Source: Chryseobacterium phosphatilyticum
Lineage (GTDB): Bacteria; Bacteroidota; Bacteroidia; Flavobacteriales; Weeksellaceae
Direction: 5' to 3'
Assembly: GCF_002899825.2 (NCBI RefSeq)
Contig: NZ_PPED02000001.1
Span: 868,001 to 932,000, forward strand
DNA: 64,000 bases
Under the pieces are notes generated by a model. That model had not been told where the DNA came from and did not search any database. It saw nothing but the letters and a program-made list of their open reading frames with translations. Of this stretch, positions 17,235 through 27,221 are shown one piece after another. Position 1 is the stretch's first letter. The number at the start of each line of letters is the position of its first letter. The position numbers and the translations under genes were made by a program.

Positions 17235-18305
17235 ATGAAATCTATTATATTCAGTATTAGCATTTTTGCCAGCTTTTCGATGTTTAATGCTCAAATTGGC
17301 AAAACCACAAAAGAGATCAACAAACAAATTTCTTTACCCGAACAGGACCGGAAGCTCGGGCAATGGTTAAAAGAAAATAGAATCCCTACCCTTGGTCTTG
17401 GAATTATTAAGAATGGTAAATTAGAAAAAGCTAAAGTCTACGGAGATTATCAGAATGGAATTCCTTCACCGGATAATATGAGATTTAATGTTGCTTCACT
17501 CACTAAACCGGTTACTGCAATGGTTGCTCTAAAGCTGGCAAGCCAGGGGAAATGGGATATAGATGAGCCTCTTGAGCACTACTGGACAGATCCGGATATA
17601 GCCAATGATCCAAGGAATAAACAACTGACGACCAGGATTGTTTTAAGCCATCAGACAGGCTTTCCTAATTGGCGGATTTTAAATCCCGATGGAAAATTAA
17701 GCTTTCAATTTGATCCGGGTACGAAATATCATTATTCCGGAGAAGGCTTTGAGTATCTGAAAAAAGCACTGGAAAACAAATTTAAGAAACCTCTCAGCCA
17801 GCTTGGTGAAGAATTAATTTTCAAACCTTTAAAAATGAAAGACACCTCTTATATCTGGGAGAAAAATACTGATGCTTCCCGCATTGCTATTGGATATGAT
17901 AAAAATGGTAAAGCCTACGATCCCGTGAAAAAAGAAACAGCAAGTGGTGCTGATGATTTGATGACAACTGTTTCAGATTACAGTCGTTTTTTAATCGGCG
18001 TGATGAATGGAGAGGGACTTTCAAAAAAAATCTTTGCAGAAATGCAAACAAATCAGGTGGCGACCGTAAAAGGAAAACATTTTGGACTGGGATTTGAAAT
18101 TTATAATCTTGGAAATGGAACCATTGCTTTATCTCATGGAGGATCTGATGATGGAGTAAGAACTCTCTTCGTCATTATTCCGCAAACAAAACAGGGACTT
18201 GTTATTCTGACCAATTCCGACGAAGGAACCAGGGTCTATGAAAAACTTCTGACTGATTATCTGGGAGAATATGGAAAAAAGGTTGTGGAGGTTGAAATGA
18301 AGTAA
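17235..18305 (+). CDS. secreted serine hydrolase, beta-lactamase class C / esterase family
   Basis: 356 aa. Signal peptide at residues 1-19 (cleavage near FNAQ). Penicillin-binding-fold motifs: Ser88-x-x-Lys91 in ASLTKPVTAM, a YSG in place of YxN (KYHYSGEGFEYL), and HGGSDDG in the position of the KTG box. The family covers peptidases, esterases and AmpC-like enzymes. The missing Asn in motif 2 argues for an esterase or D-aminopeptidase rather than a true beta-lactamase. Single gene; a TACATTTG -7-type box lies at 17205-17212, about 23 bp upstream. Confidence 0.88.
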   Translation: MKSIIFSISIFASFSMFNAQIGKTTKEINKQISLPEQDRKLGQWLKENRIPTLGLGIIKNGKLEKAKVYGDYQNGIPSPDNMRFNVASLTKPVTAMVALKLASQGKWDIDEPLEHYWTDPDIANDPRNKQLTTRIVLSHQTGFPNWRILNPDGKLSFQFDPGTKYHYSGEGFEYLKKALENKFKKPLSQLGEELIFKPLKMKDTSYIWEKNTDASRIAIGYDKNGKAYDPVKKETASGADDLMTTVSDYSRFLIGVMNGEGLSKKIFAEMQTNQVATVKGKHFGLGFEIYNLGNGTIALSHGGSDDGVRTLFVIIPQTKQGLVILTNSDEGTRVYEKLLTDYLGEYGKKVVEVEMK

Positions 18306-18603
18306 AAATATTCATAACCTTACACAGATTTATTCTGTAAAAACGGTAACATTCATATCAATATTTTGACAAACGATCATCTTTCTTTTTTTTGTTTTTC
18401 AAGTATTTTGAGTTGACCTTTTGACAACAATTTAATATTTTAATTAATTGTGTTTTCTATTTTCATTTTTTTAGTAAAAAAACAAATTCAATCACACTAA
18501 AAAAAACACATATACCATTAATAAACAACAAATTACAATTCATTTTTTTTATATATTTATACAGTAGTCACTGAAAGATATACATCAAAAAAACAAATTG
18601 ATA
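18306..18603. other. 298 bp AT-rich intergenic region before the GH3 gene
   Basis: Contains several TTTTGAC-like -33 candidates between 18360 and 18430 and long A/T runs. No convincing -7 box pairing, hairpin terminator or RNA gene was found. Confidence 0.4.
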
Positions 18604-20814
18604 ATGGTAAAAAAAGTATTTTTTTTTGCAGTCATAAGTTTATGTACTGTAGCAAAAGCTCAGGGAGTTATTGAAGCCACACATGGAAACAAAGAAAAAC
18701 GAGGAGTCCTTAACCCAACAGACAAATCCCTTATACAAGCTCCATATCTAAATCCCAAACTCAATATTGAAGAAAGAATCAAAGATCTTTTTCCCAGACT
18801 TTCATTGCTGGAAAAGGCAAAACTTACCCACGGTGCAGGAGGCTTTGCAGACTATGGAAATATTCCCAGAATCGGCCTCACTAAGCTTACAATGACTGAT
18901 GGGCCGCAGGGAGTGAGAACTTCCGTTTATGCCACAGCCATGCCATGTGGCATCGCAATGGCATCCACATGGAATCCGCAACTTATTGAAAAAGCAGGAA
19001 AAATAATGGGAACCGATGCCGCTGCAACAGGAAATAGTATCCTATTAGGCCCGGGACTGAATCTAATGCGTACTCCTTTAGGGGGGCGAACTTTTGAATA
19101 TTTTGGAGAAGATCCCCTTTTGGCCGGATATATAGCTGCCGGTTATTCCAGAGGAGTACAATCTAAAAACGTAGCAGCTTGTTTAAAACACTGGCTCGCC
19201 AATAACCAGGAAACGAATCGTTTAAAATTGAGTGTAGAAATTGAAGAACGCCCTTTACGAGAGTTGTACTCCAGAAGTTTTAAAATTGCAATCCGTGAAG
19301 CAAACCCCTGGTCAATTATGCCGGCATACAACAAAATAAGAGGTGAATATTGCGCTGATAATTCTTATATTAATAAAACTCTCGCTCGGAATGATTTCAA
19401 ATACGACGGTGCCTTTATTACAGATTGGGAAGCGACTTCAAACCCTGAACGTCAAATTAACGGAGGCAGCACCATCAGGATGCCTTTCGATGAAAATGAA
19501 AAATATGACCAGGAAATACTACTTCTTCTGAAATCCGGGAAAATAAATCAGGAATCTTTTGATGATGCTATCCGTAGAAATTTACGATTACTTTTCAGAA
19601 TTGGTGCCTTTGATCCGGCACCCGTAAATAAAGAAAAAGCTGTATCTCAGGAAGCTATTAGTGTAGCAAGAGAGGTCGCTGCTGAAAGCATTGTTCTTCT
19701 TAAGAATCAAAATAACTTTCTCCCGATTGATAAAACGAAGGCCAAAAAGATCTTGGTTCTGGGCCCCAATGCTGACAGACGCTTCACCATGTCTGATCCC
19801 AAAGACTTATCCGGTTTTGGAGGTTCGGGAGCCACTTATCCTCCCTATGAAATATCCACACTGAAAGCATTAAAAGAAAGATTAGGAAGTTCTGTTATCA
19901 CTACAGAATGGGAAAATACACCGTCGCAAGAACTCCTCAAACTTGCTAAAAATGCTGATCTGATTGTATTCATAGGAGGGCTCAATCATTCCATAGATCA
20001 CGAAGGTTTTGTAAATCCTCCCGACAAAACTGACCTGTCTCTACCGGGCTCACAAGCTGAAAAAATTAATTTTTTATCTCAGGCTAATCCAAACACTGTT
20101 GTTATTCTAATAGGAGGCTCTCCGATGGTGGTTGAAAAATTTGAAAAAAATGTACCTTCAATCCTTCTCGCATGGTACCCCGGAATGGAAGGCGGAAATG
20201 CTATAACAGATATTCTTCTGGGGGATCTTTCACCCTCCGGACATTTGCCGGTAACTTTTGGCAAAAAGCTTGAAGACTGGCGGGTACATCGTATGGGAGC
20301 CAACGTTTTTCCGGGATCAGGGGTAAAAAATCCTCCTTTACAATATATGGAGGATGGTATAGAAAATTACAGTGAAGGGATGTATATTGGTTACAGAGGT
20401 TTTGCAGCAGACAAAATAACACCTCGATATAGCTTTGGTCATGGACTTTCCTATACAACATTTGCATTTGAAAATCCCACAATACAAGTGGAAAAAAAAT
20501 TCATAAAAATCACATTTACTATTAAAAATACAGGAAAAAATCGTGGTGCCTCAGTTCCGCAGATCTATGCTAATGCTCCTCAAAACACCAGTAATTTCCC
20601 TCTTGATGAAAGACCTGTGAGAGGATTAGCAGGTTTTACAAAAAAATATCTTCTTCCGGGAGAATCTAAAATTGTATCAATCAATATTCCAAAAGCTGAT
20701 ATAGCGCGCTGGAGCCCTTTAAAAAAAGACTGGATCATTGATAAAGGAAAATGGATTTTTGACATTTCGGAATCATCTGACAACACAAAACTTTCTGTTG
20801 CCATTGATTTATAG
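18604..20814 (+). CDS. glycoside hydrolase family 3 (beta-glucosidase/xylosidase type)
   Basis: 736 aa from ATG 18604; an in-frame TTG at 18598 is a less likely start. Signal peptide ends near VAKAQ. The GH3 N-domain carries LTKLTMTDGPQGVR and KHWLANNQETNR, and the catalytic nucleophile Asp274 in FITDWEAT. The GH3 C-domain follows (from about residue 370, ESIVLLKNQNNFLP), then a C-terminal fibronectin III-like domain (FTIKNTGKNRGASVPQIYAN). Secreted or periplasmic hydrolysis of beta-glycosides is known for the family; the exact sugar is not readable. No SusC/SusD pair is nearby, so it is not part of a visible polysaccharide locus. Confidence 0.93.
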   Translation: MVKKVFFFAVISLCTVAKAQGVIEATHGNKEKRGVLNPTDKSLIQAPYLNPKLNIEERIKDLFPRLSLLEKAKLTHGAGGFADYGNIPRIGLTKLTMTDGPQGVRTSVYATAMPCGIAMASTWNPQLIEKAGKIMGTDAAATGNSILLGPGLNLMRTPLGGRTFEYFGEDPLLAGYIAAGYSRGVQSKNVAACLKHWLANNQETNRLKLSVEIEERPLRELYSRSFKIAIREANPWSIMPAYNKIRGEYCADNSYINKTLARNDFKYDGAFITDWEATSNPERQINGGSTIRMPFDENEKYDQEILLLLKSGKINQESFDDAIRRNLRLLFRIGAFDPAPVNKEKAVSQEAISVAREVAAESIVLLKNQNNFLPIDKTKAKKILVLGPNADRRFTMSDPKDLSGFGGSGATYPPYEISTLKALKERLGSSVITTEWENTPSQELLKLAKNADLIVFIGGLNHSIDHEGFVNPPDKTDLSLPGSQAEKINFLSQANPNTVVILIGGSPMVVEKFEKNVPSILLAWYPGMEGGNAITDILLGDLSPSGHLPVTFGKKLEDWRVHRMGANVFPGSGVKNPPLQYMEDGIENYSEGMYIGYRGFAADKITPRYSFGHGLSYTTFAFENPTIQVEKKFIKITFTIKNTGKNRGASVPQIYANAPQNTSNFPLDERPVRGLAGFTKKYLLPGESKIVSINIPKADIARWSPLKKDWIIDKGKWIFDISESSDNTKLSVAIDL

Positions 20815-20870
20815 TGTTATACAAAACAAATTAATAATGAATAAGTTATGATTTTTCGGATTTAATTTCT

Positions 20871-20878
20871 TAATTTTG
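20871..20878 (+). promoter_or_regulatory. -7 box of the J-domain/KTSC gene
   Basis: Exact TAnnTTTG match (TAATTTTG) 23 bp before the ATG. The -33 region is only weakly TTG-like. Confidence 0.45.
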
Positions 20879-20901
20879 CACCCCGAAAATAAGGAATACC
20901 T

Positions 20902-21348
20902 ATGAAAAAAATTGGTGAGCACAGAACACTTCTTGGAGTAGATAAAAATGCTACGTTAAAAGATTTAAAAACAATTTACAGAAATGTGATGAAAGATACA
21001 CATCCTGATAAATTTATCAATGATGAAGCCGGCAAACTGGAAGCTGAAGAAAAGAGTAAATCTGTGATTGAAGCCTATCATTTTTTGGTAAGCATTAATC
21101 CTGAAACGCAGGAAAAATATAAGGAAGAATATACTGAAACCATTACCAAATCTAATATTCAGGATTTTTATCTTGAAAAAGCAGTATTGACGGTTCAGCA
21201 TTTGAACGGCAACATGTACGAATATATCGGAGTTCCGAGAAATACCTACATTAAAATGGTGAACGCCGACTCTCCAAGCCGTTTTGCAAGAAGACATATC
21301 TATGGAAACTTTATCTATAGAAAGTCCGGTGAGGCAATGGCTGATTAA
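20902..21348 (+). CDS. J-domain and KTSC-domain protein
   Basis: 148 aa. Residues 8-75 form a J-domain with the HPD tripeptide (TLLGVDKNATLKDLKTIYRN, then DTHPDKF), which stimulates Hsp70/DnaK ATPase activity. Residues about 90-145 match a KTSC domain (YEYIGVPRNTYIKMVNADSP, then IYGNFIYRK), a small module seen on nucleic-acid-associated and lysyl-tRNA-synthetase-like proteins. No signal peptide, so cytosolic. A role as a specialised DnaK co-chaperone is inference. Two hairpins follow. Confidence 0.88.
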   Translation: MKKIGEHRTLLGVDKNATLKDLKTIYRNVMKDTHPDKFINDEAGKLEAEEKSKSVIEAYHFLVSINPETQEKYKEEYTETITKSNIQDFYLEKAVLTVQHLNGNMYEYIGVPRNTYIKMVNADSPSRFARRHIYGNFIYRKSGEAMAD

Positions 21349-21372
21349 TTTTTTCTCATATAAAAAATATAT

Positions 21373-21406
21373 AAAGGCTTTCGGTAGATTCCGGAAGTCT
21401 TTTTTA
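21373..21406 (+). terminator. terminator of the J/KTSC gene
   Basis: Twelve-pair stem with two G-T wobbles (AGGCTTTCGG / CCGGAAGTCT core) followed by a T run. Confidence 0.7.
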
Positions 21407-21451
21407 TTAAAAAAACATCATTTCCTGCCAATAATTAATATATATACTATA

Positions 21452-21483
21452 AAAAGCGCCTCAGAAAATCTGAGGCGCTTTCG
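21452..21483. terminator. bidirectional terminator between J/KTSC and RND genes
   Basis: Perfect stem AAAGCGCCTCAGA / TCTGAGGCGCTTT with a short AA loop and A/T tracts on both sides; it serves the end of the minus-strand efflux operon. Confidence 0.85.
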
Positions 21484-21503
21484 GTTAATTAATAAGGTTT
21501 ATT

Positions 21504-24500
21504 TTATTTATCTAAATGCTTGGGAGTAAATCCGTCTTCATTCAGTTCTCTGTGTACATAATCTGCTTTCATTTCAGCTTCGTAGTCTACTTTATTGTCT
21601 TTCCCCATTCTTCTTAGAATAGAATCAAATAATGAGTATACTACCGGTACAATAATCAATGTAAGGAATAGAGACGACGTTAAACCACCGATAACTACCC
21701 ATGCAAGACCTTTGTTCATCTCTGCTCCTGCTCCGGTTGCCAATGCAATCGGTAACATACCGAAGATCATCGCAATCGTTGTCATCAGGATCGGACGAAG
21801 ACGTGCATGATTCGCTTGTACCAATGCATCGTGAGTAGTGGCTCCGGCAGCCTTTCTTGCGTTGGTAAAGTCTACAATCATAATCGCATTCTTCGCAACA
21901 AGACCAATCAACATGATCATACCCAACATGGTAAAGATATTCAATGAATTGGCTGTCAAGGCAAGAATTACCATTACCCCGATCATCGCCAACGGGATAG
22001 AGAATAATACTACGAAAGGATATACGAAACTGTCATATAAGGATACCATTACCAGGTATACCAATACGATAGCCGCTAATAATGCGATTCCTAAAGTACC
22101 AAATCCCTCCTGCTGGTTTTCCATATCACCACTCCAGATGTAATCTACACCAATAGGCTTGTCTTTACTATCTTTAAATTTGGCGGCCCATTCATTGGCC
22201 ACATCACCCACCGGTCTACCTACTGCTTTTGCTCTTACTTTTACAGATGGAGATTTATCTCTACGTTCAAGTAAACTTGGTCCTGAACCCATTTTCACAT
22301 CCGCAAACTGGCTCAAACGAACCTGCTCACCCTTAGGATTTGTGAACATCAGATTTTTAACATCATCAATGGATTGTCTGTTAACATCACCAAAACGGAT
22401 ATTAATATCATATTCATATTCTCCGGCTCTAAACTTTCCGTCCGTATTTCCGTTGAATGCAGTCTGCATTGTTTGTCCTACACTTGAAAGATTCAGTCCT
22501 AGTGAAGCCATTTTATCTCTGTCTATATTTACCTGAACTTCAGGGCTTCCTGAGTCTGTTGATAATTCAGCATCTACTGCCCCTGGAACTTTTTTCAACA
22601 GTTCAAGAATTCTTGTTGCTTCTTTTACAGCTTTTTCATTATCCGGAGCAGTTACTACCATTTCAATCGGAGCATTTTCAGCCCCCATGATACCAATTGG
22701 CGCTGTTTTAAACTCAACTCCTGTAAACTTCTCCTCTAAAGCTCTTTTTACTTTAGCTGCCTTGATATTGGTACTTTCCGAACGCTCAGATTTATCTGTC
22801 AGGTTTACCTGAACTTCCGATTGGTAGGTTGTTGCCTGAGCCCCACCAAAACCTGTTGATTGCTGACCAACCGTAGTAATTAAGTCTACAACATCTTTAT
22901 CATTTCTTAGAAACTTCTCAACGTCTAATGTCAGTTGGTTTGTTTTTTCAATGGTTGCATCCTTCGAAAGCTCCATCTGTACCAGGAACTGTCCACGATC
23001 AATCGGCGGGAAGAATTCACCTCCAATGAAACCAAAGATTACCAACAAGAATGAACTGACCAAAATAATGAAGGTAACAACCACTGTTGTAATTCTTCTT
23101 AATGTTGTTTTTAAACACCATTCAAGAATATCTGTAACCCAATGGGTAAATTTATCAATTAAACCTTCAAACCAAAGGATAAATTTCTCGAACCAGTTTT
23201 TACCGGTTAAGTGCTCCAGTTTTCCAAATCTTGATGATAGCCATGGGATAATGGTAAATGAAGCCAATAATGATAATAAGGTTGCAATAACTACCGTGAC
23301 ACAAAACTGAGCCAGGATGTTGGCTACAAGACCGGAACTCATTGCAATCGGTAAGAATACCACCACAATTACCAACGTAATCGCTGCAACGGTAAATCCA
23401 ATCTCTGAAGCACCATCATACGCTGCCCTGATCTTGCTTTTACCCATCTCCATGTGACGGTAAATGTTTTCCAGTACTACAATTGCATCATCCACAAGGA
23501 TACCTACCACCAATGATAGCCCCAGTAAACTCATCAGGTTCAAGGTATACCCCATCAAATTCATTCCAATGAAAGCTGCAATCAATGAAGCCGGAATCGA
23601 CACCATTACAATGAATGCATTTCTGATACTGTGAAGGAATAACAACATTACAATCGCCACAAGAATAATCGCCAGGAACAAGTCGAAAATAACGTGGTTT
23701 GCCGATTCCAGGGTAAAGTCTGTTGTATCATTTACAATTTTCACTTTTATTCCCTGCAATTTATAAGCTGCTTCTACTGTTTTAATCGTCTCCTGAACGC
23801 TTTCAGAAACGGCAACAGCATTGGCATCAGATTGCTTTTTAACCTGAATCAAGATGGTTGGAAACTGATTAAATCTTGCTACTTTTTCAACATCTTTCTG
23901 AGAGTCAAAAACTGTTGCAATATCAGATAAACGAACTTGTGCTCCATTTTTATTGGAAACAACAAGATTATTCATTTCCTCTGTAGATTTATATTTTCCT
24001 GATAACCTGATGGTAGATTTTGTCGTTCTCGTTTTCAAGCTCCCCGTTGGAAAGTCAAGGTTTGAGGAAAGGATCGCTTGTTGTACATCCGAAACTGAAA
24101 GTCCGTAACCTTGTAATTTTTTCTCATCCAGATTGACCTGAATTTCTCTTTCCTGTCCACCTACAAGATCCACTTTTGCAACCCCGTTTACACGTGAGAA
24201 GATCGGTTCTATCTTTTTATCTAATAAATCATAAAGATCTTTACTGTTCAGTTTATCGGATGAAATACTCATCGTAATAATGGGTAGATCATCCAGGGAG
24301 AACTTATTCAGTGAAGGGGCTTTTACATCATCCGGGAAGTCTCCCAGAATTGCATTTACCTTTCTTTGTGCATCATTCAAAGCAAAGTCAACATCGGCTC
24401 CATTGTTCAGCTGAACCATAATAACGGATAAGCTCTCATAGGAAGAAGACTCTACTTTCTTTACATTTTCCAGGGAACCTACGGCATCTTCAATCTTTCG

Positions 24501-24692
24501 GGTTACCGAGGTTTCCACCTCTGCAGGAGAAGCTCCCGGATACACCGTAGAAATAGTTACCATATTGGTTTCAAACTTCGGAATCAATTCGTACCCCATT
24601 TGAGTATAACTCAGGATACCTCCCAGCGTCAGAATTGTAAATAATACAATTACCAACGAGGGTCTTTTAATCGATATTTCTGCTAACTTCAT
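21504..24692 (-). CDS. RND efflux pump, inner-membrane transporter (AcrB/MexB type)
   Basis: 1062 aa, the expected size, with the duplicated 6+6 membrane-helix layout. First helix near residues 12-29 (LVIVLFTILTLGGILSYTQM), two large periplasmic loops, and the helix-4 proton-relay region VVGILVDDAIVVLENIYRHME with adjacent Asp residues. A family motif GQFLVQMELSKDATIEKTNQ lies in the second loop. It drives proton-coupled export of drugs or detergents through the periplasm as part of a tripartite pump. Last gene of the tetR-OMF-MFP-RND operon, 7 bp after the adaptor gene. Confidence 0.95.
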   Translation of the reverse strand: MKLAEISIKRPSLVIVLFTILTLGGILSYTQMGYELIPKFETNMVTISTVYPGASPAEVETSVTRKIEDAVGSLENVKKVESSSYESLSVIMVQLNNGADVDFALNDAQRKVNAILGDFPDDVKAPSLNKFSLDDLPIITMSISSDKLNSKDLYDLLDKKIEPIFSRVNGVAKVDLVGGQEREIQVNLDEKKLQGYGLSVSDVQQAILSSNLDFPTGSLKTRTTKSTIRLSGKYKSTEEMNNLVVSNKNGAQVRLSDIATVFDSQKDVEKVARFNQFPTILIQVKKQSDANAVAVSESVQETIKTVEAAYKLQGIKVKIVNDTTDFTLESANHVIFDLFLAIILVAIVMLLFLHSIRNAFIVMVSIPASLIAAFIGMNLMGYTLNLMSLLGLSLVVGILVDDAIVVLENIYRHMEMGKSKIRAAYDGASEIGFTVAAITLVIVVVFLPIAMSSGLVANILAQFCVTVVIATLLSLLASFTIIPWLSSRFGKLEHLTGKNWFEKFILWFEGLIDKFTHWVTDILEWCLKTTLRRITTVVVTFIILVSSFLLVIFGFIGGEFFPPIDRGQFLVQMELSKDATIEKTNQLTLDVEKFLRNDKDVVDLITTVGQQSTGFGGAQATTYQSEVQVNLTDKSERSESTNIKAAKVKRALEEKFTGVEFKTAPIGIMGAENAPIEMVVTAPDNEKAVKEATRILELLKKVPGAVDAELSTDSGSPEVQVNIDRDKMASLGLNLSSVGQTMQTAFNGNTDGKFRAGEYEYDINIRFGDVNRQSIDDVKNLMFTNPKGEQVRLSQFADVKMGSGPSLLERRDKSPSVKVRAKAVGRPVGDVANEWAAKFKDSKDKPIGVDYIWSGDMENQQEGFGTLGIALLAAIVLVYLVMVSLYDSFVYPFVVLFSIPLAMIGVMVILALTANSLNIFTMLGMIMLIGLVAKNAIMIVDFTNARKAAGATTHDALVQANHARLRPILMTTIAMIFGMLPIALATGAGAEMNKGLAWVVIGGLTSSLFLTLIIVPVVYSLFDSILRRMGKDNKVDYEAEMKADYVHRELNEDGFTPKHLDK

Positions 24693-24699
24693 AAACCTG

Positions 24700-25761
24700 C
24701 TACTTAATGATGTTTACTTTAGATCCGCTATCCAGGTTGATTTGTCCGCTGGTTACCACTTGCTCACCTCCGTTTAATCCACTTAATACCTGAACTTTAT
24801 CCCCGTAGACTTTTCCAACAGTTACTTTAATCAACTTAGCCACTCCATTTTCAACCACAAAAAGCTGACCTGAGCTTACCCCGTTTACAAAAGCTTCAGC
24901 AGGAACTGTTAACATATTCTGGGTTTCTGCTCCATGATTTGTTTTAAATGTAGCTGTAGCGTACATCCCTGCTTTTAAGTTTCCTCTGTTCTGAACTTCA
25001 ATTTCAACCGGGAAATTCAAAGAAGCATCACTCTTAGGTGCGATAAATGTGATTCTACCTGAGAAAGAATCTTCCGGTAGAACATTCACTTTAATCGGAA
25101 CTTCCTGCCCCAGCTGAATTCTTCCAATCTGGCTTTCATCCACTAAAACAGAAAGCTTTAAACTGTTGATATTAACAATTTCAAACATGGAAGTTCCCAC
25201 AGAAACAACTGTTCCGGGCTCAACCATTTTTTTGTTAATCGTACCGCTTATTCCTGCGCGGATGCTTGTATCATTTACTCGTACTCCCTGCGCTTTTACA
25301 GCAGCCTGCATATTTTTAAGCTGTAACCTTGAATTGTCAAGTTGTTGTTTTGTAACTCCACCTGTTTTATATGCGTTTTCGTACCGTTGGTTATCAATAA
25401 TGGCATTCTGAAGATTATTTTGAGCCTGAGTAACATCCACTTCGATAGCATCTCTTTTAATGGTTGCCAGGACCTGGCCTGCTCCTACTCTTGAACCTTC
25501 TTTTACCATTACATTTACAATACGACCGGCTATTTCAGAAGATTGGTTCATTTCCTGTTTAGGAATAAAAGTTCCGTTTGCAGAATAATCCGTATCAATA
25601 TTCTCTCTTGAAACCGTTACAATATTAACATTGATTTTATCTACCTGCTTGGCAACTTCCTTTACTTCCTGAGTCTGTTTCTCTTTGTTACCGGCAATTT
25701 TATAAGCGGCTAAACCTATCAGTACAGCGGCTACGATGATATATATTAAAGTTTTTTTCAT
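24700..25761 (-). CDS. RND efflux periplasmic adaptor (membrane fusion protein)
   Basis: 353 aa. N-terminal anchor/signal helix (IYIIVAAVLIGLAAYKI), lipoyl/barrel halves (IAGRIVNVMVKEGSRVGAGQ and ISGTINKKMVEPGTVVSVG), a coiled-coil hairpin between them (residues about 113-158), and a C-terminal membrane-proximal domain (GLNGGEQVVTSGQINLDSGS). It links the RND pump to the outer-membrane channel. No lipobox Cys is seen, so it is anchored by the helix. 7 bp from both neighbours. Confidence 0.94.
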   Translation of the reverse strand: MKKTLIYIIVAAVLIGLAAYKIAGNKEKQTQEVKEVAKQVDKINVNIVTVSRENIDTDYSANGTFIPKQEMNQSSEIAGRIVNVMVKEGSRVGAGQVLATIKRDAIEVDVTQAQNNLQNAIIDNQRYENAYKTGGVTKQQLDNSRLQLKNMQAAVKAQGVRVNDTSIRAGISGTINKKMVEPGTVVSVGTSMFEIVNINSLKLSVLVDESQIGRIQLGQEVPIKVNVLPEDSFSGRITFIAPKSDASLNFPVEIEVQNRGNLKAGMYATATFKTNHGAETQNMLTVPAEAFVNGVSSGQLFVVENGVAKLIKVTVGKVYGDKVQVLSGLNGGEQVVTSGQINLDSGSKVNIIK

Positions 25762-25768
25762 TTGTTTA

Positions 25769-27136
25769 TTATAAGTTTTGTAGTGTGTTTAACTCTCCTT
25801 TTGCTTTAATTACCTTGATCTCAGCTTGTTTATAGTCCAGCAATGCATTCGCATAGTTCTGTTTAGCCTGCGTAAGAGCATTTTCAGTATCCAATACTTC
25901 AGTAAGTGTTGCCAAACCATATTGATAGTTAGACTGAGTATTTTTCTGTACTTTTTCAGCAAGATCCACATTATCCTTCATGCTTTGAATATTGATTATT
26001 GCATTTTCCATATTGGAAATAGCATTTTTATAATCTAAACTCAGGTTCAATTTTTTGTTCAGGATATCCTGATCTAGATCCTGAATATCAATTTCTGCCT
26101 GTTGAATCTGAGCTCTTGTCGCACCTCCCATGAAGATTGGAATTTTAACCGCCAGGCCAATAGATGCGTAATCTCCCCAATTGGTACCCTGAGCAGATCC
26201 TGTAGTATAGGGAAATTTATTTCCAAGACCTTGCCAACCATAGTTAGCAGTAAGCCCTACAGTGGGATAAAGATTAGCTATCGTTGCTTTTTTATTGTAT
26301 TGTAAAAGCTCTTTTTGCTTGTTTAAAACTTTCAGCTCTGAACGGGTTTCCAAATTAACATTAGTTGCCAATAATTCAGGATTGGGTATAATTTCCTTTT
26401 GTTCCAGTTCAATCGGAGTATCAATAGGAACTCCCATATAAAACTTCAATGAGTTTTTTGAAACTTCTACCCCATTGATCAATTGTTGTTTATTGGATTT
26501 AATATTAGTAAGCTGAACATTGGTACGATCAAGGTCGATAGATTTGGCTAACCCATTATCTACCAAACTTTTAATAACGTTTCTTACACGTTCTGTATTG
26601 GCATAACTTTCTTCAACCGTTTTAAGATTCTCTTCCTGAACAAAGACCTGATAATAAGCTGTAGCTACATTTTCAATAATTTGTTCATTCGTTAATTCAG
26701 AATTTAAAAGATAAAATTCACGGGTTGACTTTGCCGCTTTAAGACCAATAAACACTCTTTGGTCAAAAATATTCTGATTAAGAGTAACAACATTTACAGA
26801 TTGCCATTTTGTTCCGAAAGCTACCGGAATAAGCTCACCCGGTTTGCCTACGATCTCTCCCGGAAGGACAGACTTTTGCAGAATGGGATTGTATGTATTG
26901 TTTATCGTTGCACTGATCTGAGGTAGAGCTCCTGCTCTTGCCTCATCAATCTTATATTCAGCTTTTTTGACCTGTAAGGCAGCTTTTTTTGCTTCCGCCT
27001 TATTTTGAAGTGCCTGTTTGATTGCTTCCTGCAGGGAAACCTGCTGCTGGGCAGACACCGATGAAAAGCTGAAAATCATAAATGCTGCAGCTATCCCAAT
27101 TTTTAGCTTTTTAGCAGTTATACGTTTTCTTTTCAT
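25769..27136 (-). CDS. TolC-family outer-membrane efflux channel
   Basis: 455 aa. Basic N-terminus then a signal peptide ending near SSVSAQQ. Two repeated outer-membrane-efflux units give the long helices and barrel strands typical of TolC/OprM (NQNIFDQRVFIGLKAAKSTR; NYQYGLATLTEVLDTENALT, the conserved second-repeat segment). It forms the exit duct of the tripartite pump. First structural gene after tetR (86 bp gap with no visible promoter), 7 bp before the adaptor gene. Confidence 0.94.
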   Translation of the reverse strand: MKRKRITAKKLKIGIAAAFMIFSFSSVSAQQQVSLQEAIKQALQNKAEAKKAALQVKKAEYKIDEARAGALPQISATINNTYNPILQKSVLPGEIVGKPGELIPVAFGTKWQSVNVVTLNQNIFDQRVFIGLKAAKSTREFYLLNSELTNEQIIENVATAYYQVFVQEENLKTVEESYANTERVRNVIKSLVDNGLAKSIDLDRTNVQLTNIKSNKQQLINGVEVSKNSLKFYMGVPIDTPIELEQKEIIPNPELLATNVNLETRSELKVLNKQKELLQYNKKATIANLYPTVGLTANYGWQGLGNKFPYTTGSAQGTNWGDYASIGLAVKIPIFMGGATRAQIQQAEIDIQDLDQDILNKKLNLSLDYKNAISNMENAIINIQSMKDNVDLAEKVQKNTQSNYQYGLATLTEVLDTENALTQAKQNYANALLDYKQAEIKVIKAKGELNTLQNL

Positions 27137-27221
27137 AATTTTATACTTCGTTTATTTTTTATTTAGTTCAGTCTTTATTTTTCTAAATGACGAATCATTT
27201 TAAGAAATACTTTAGTTTTTT

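Noticed and set aside
17235..18305. AmpC beta-lactamase linked to the BlaI system
   Set aside because: It lies about 39 kb from the BlaI gene and lacks the YxN Asn; more likely an esterase or peptidase-like serine hydrolase.
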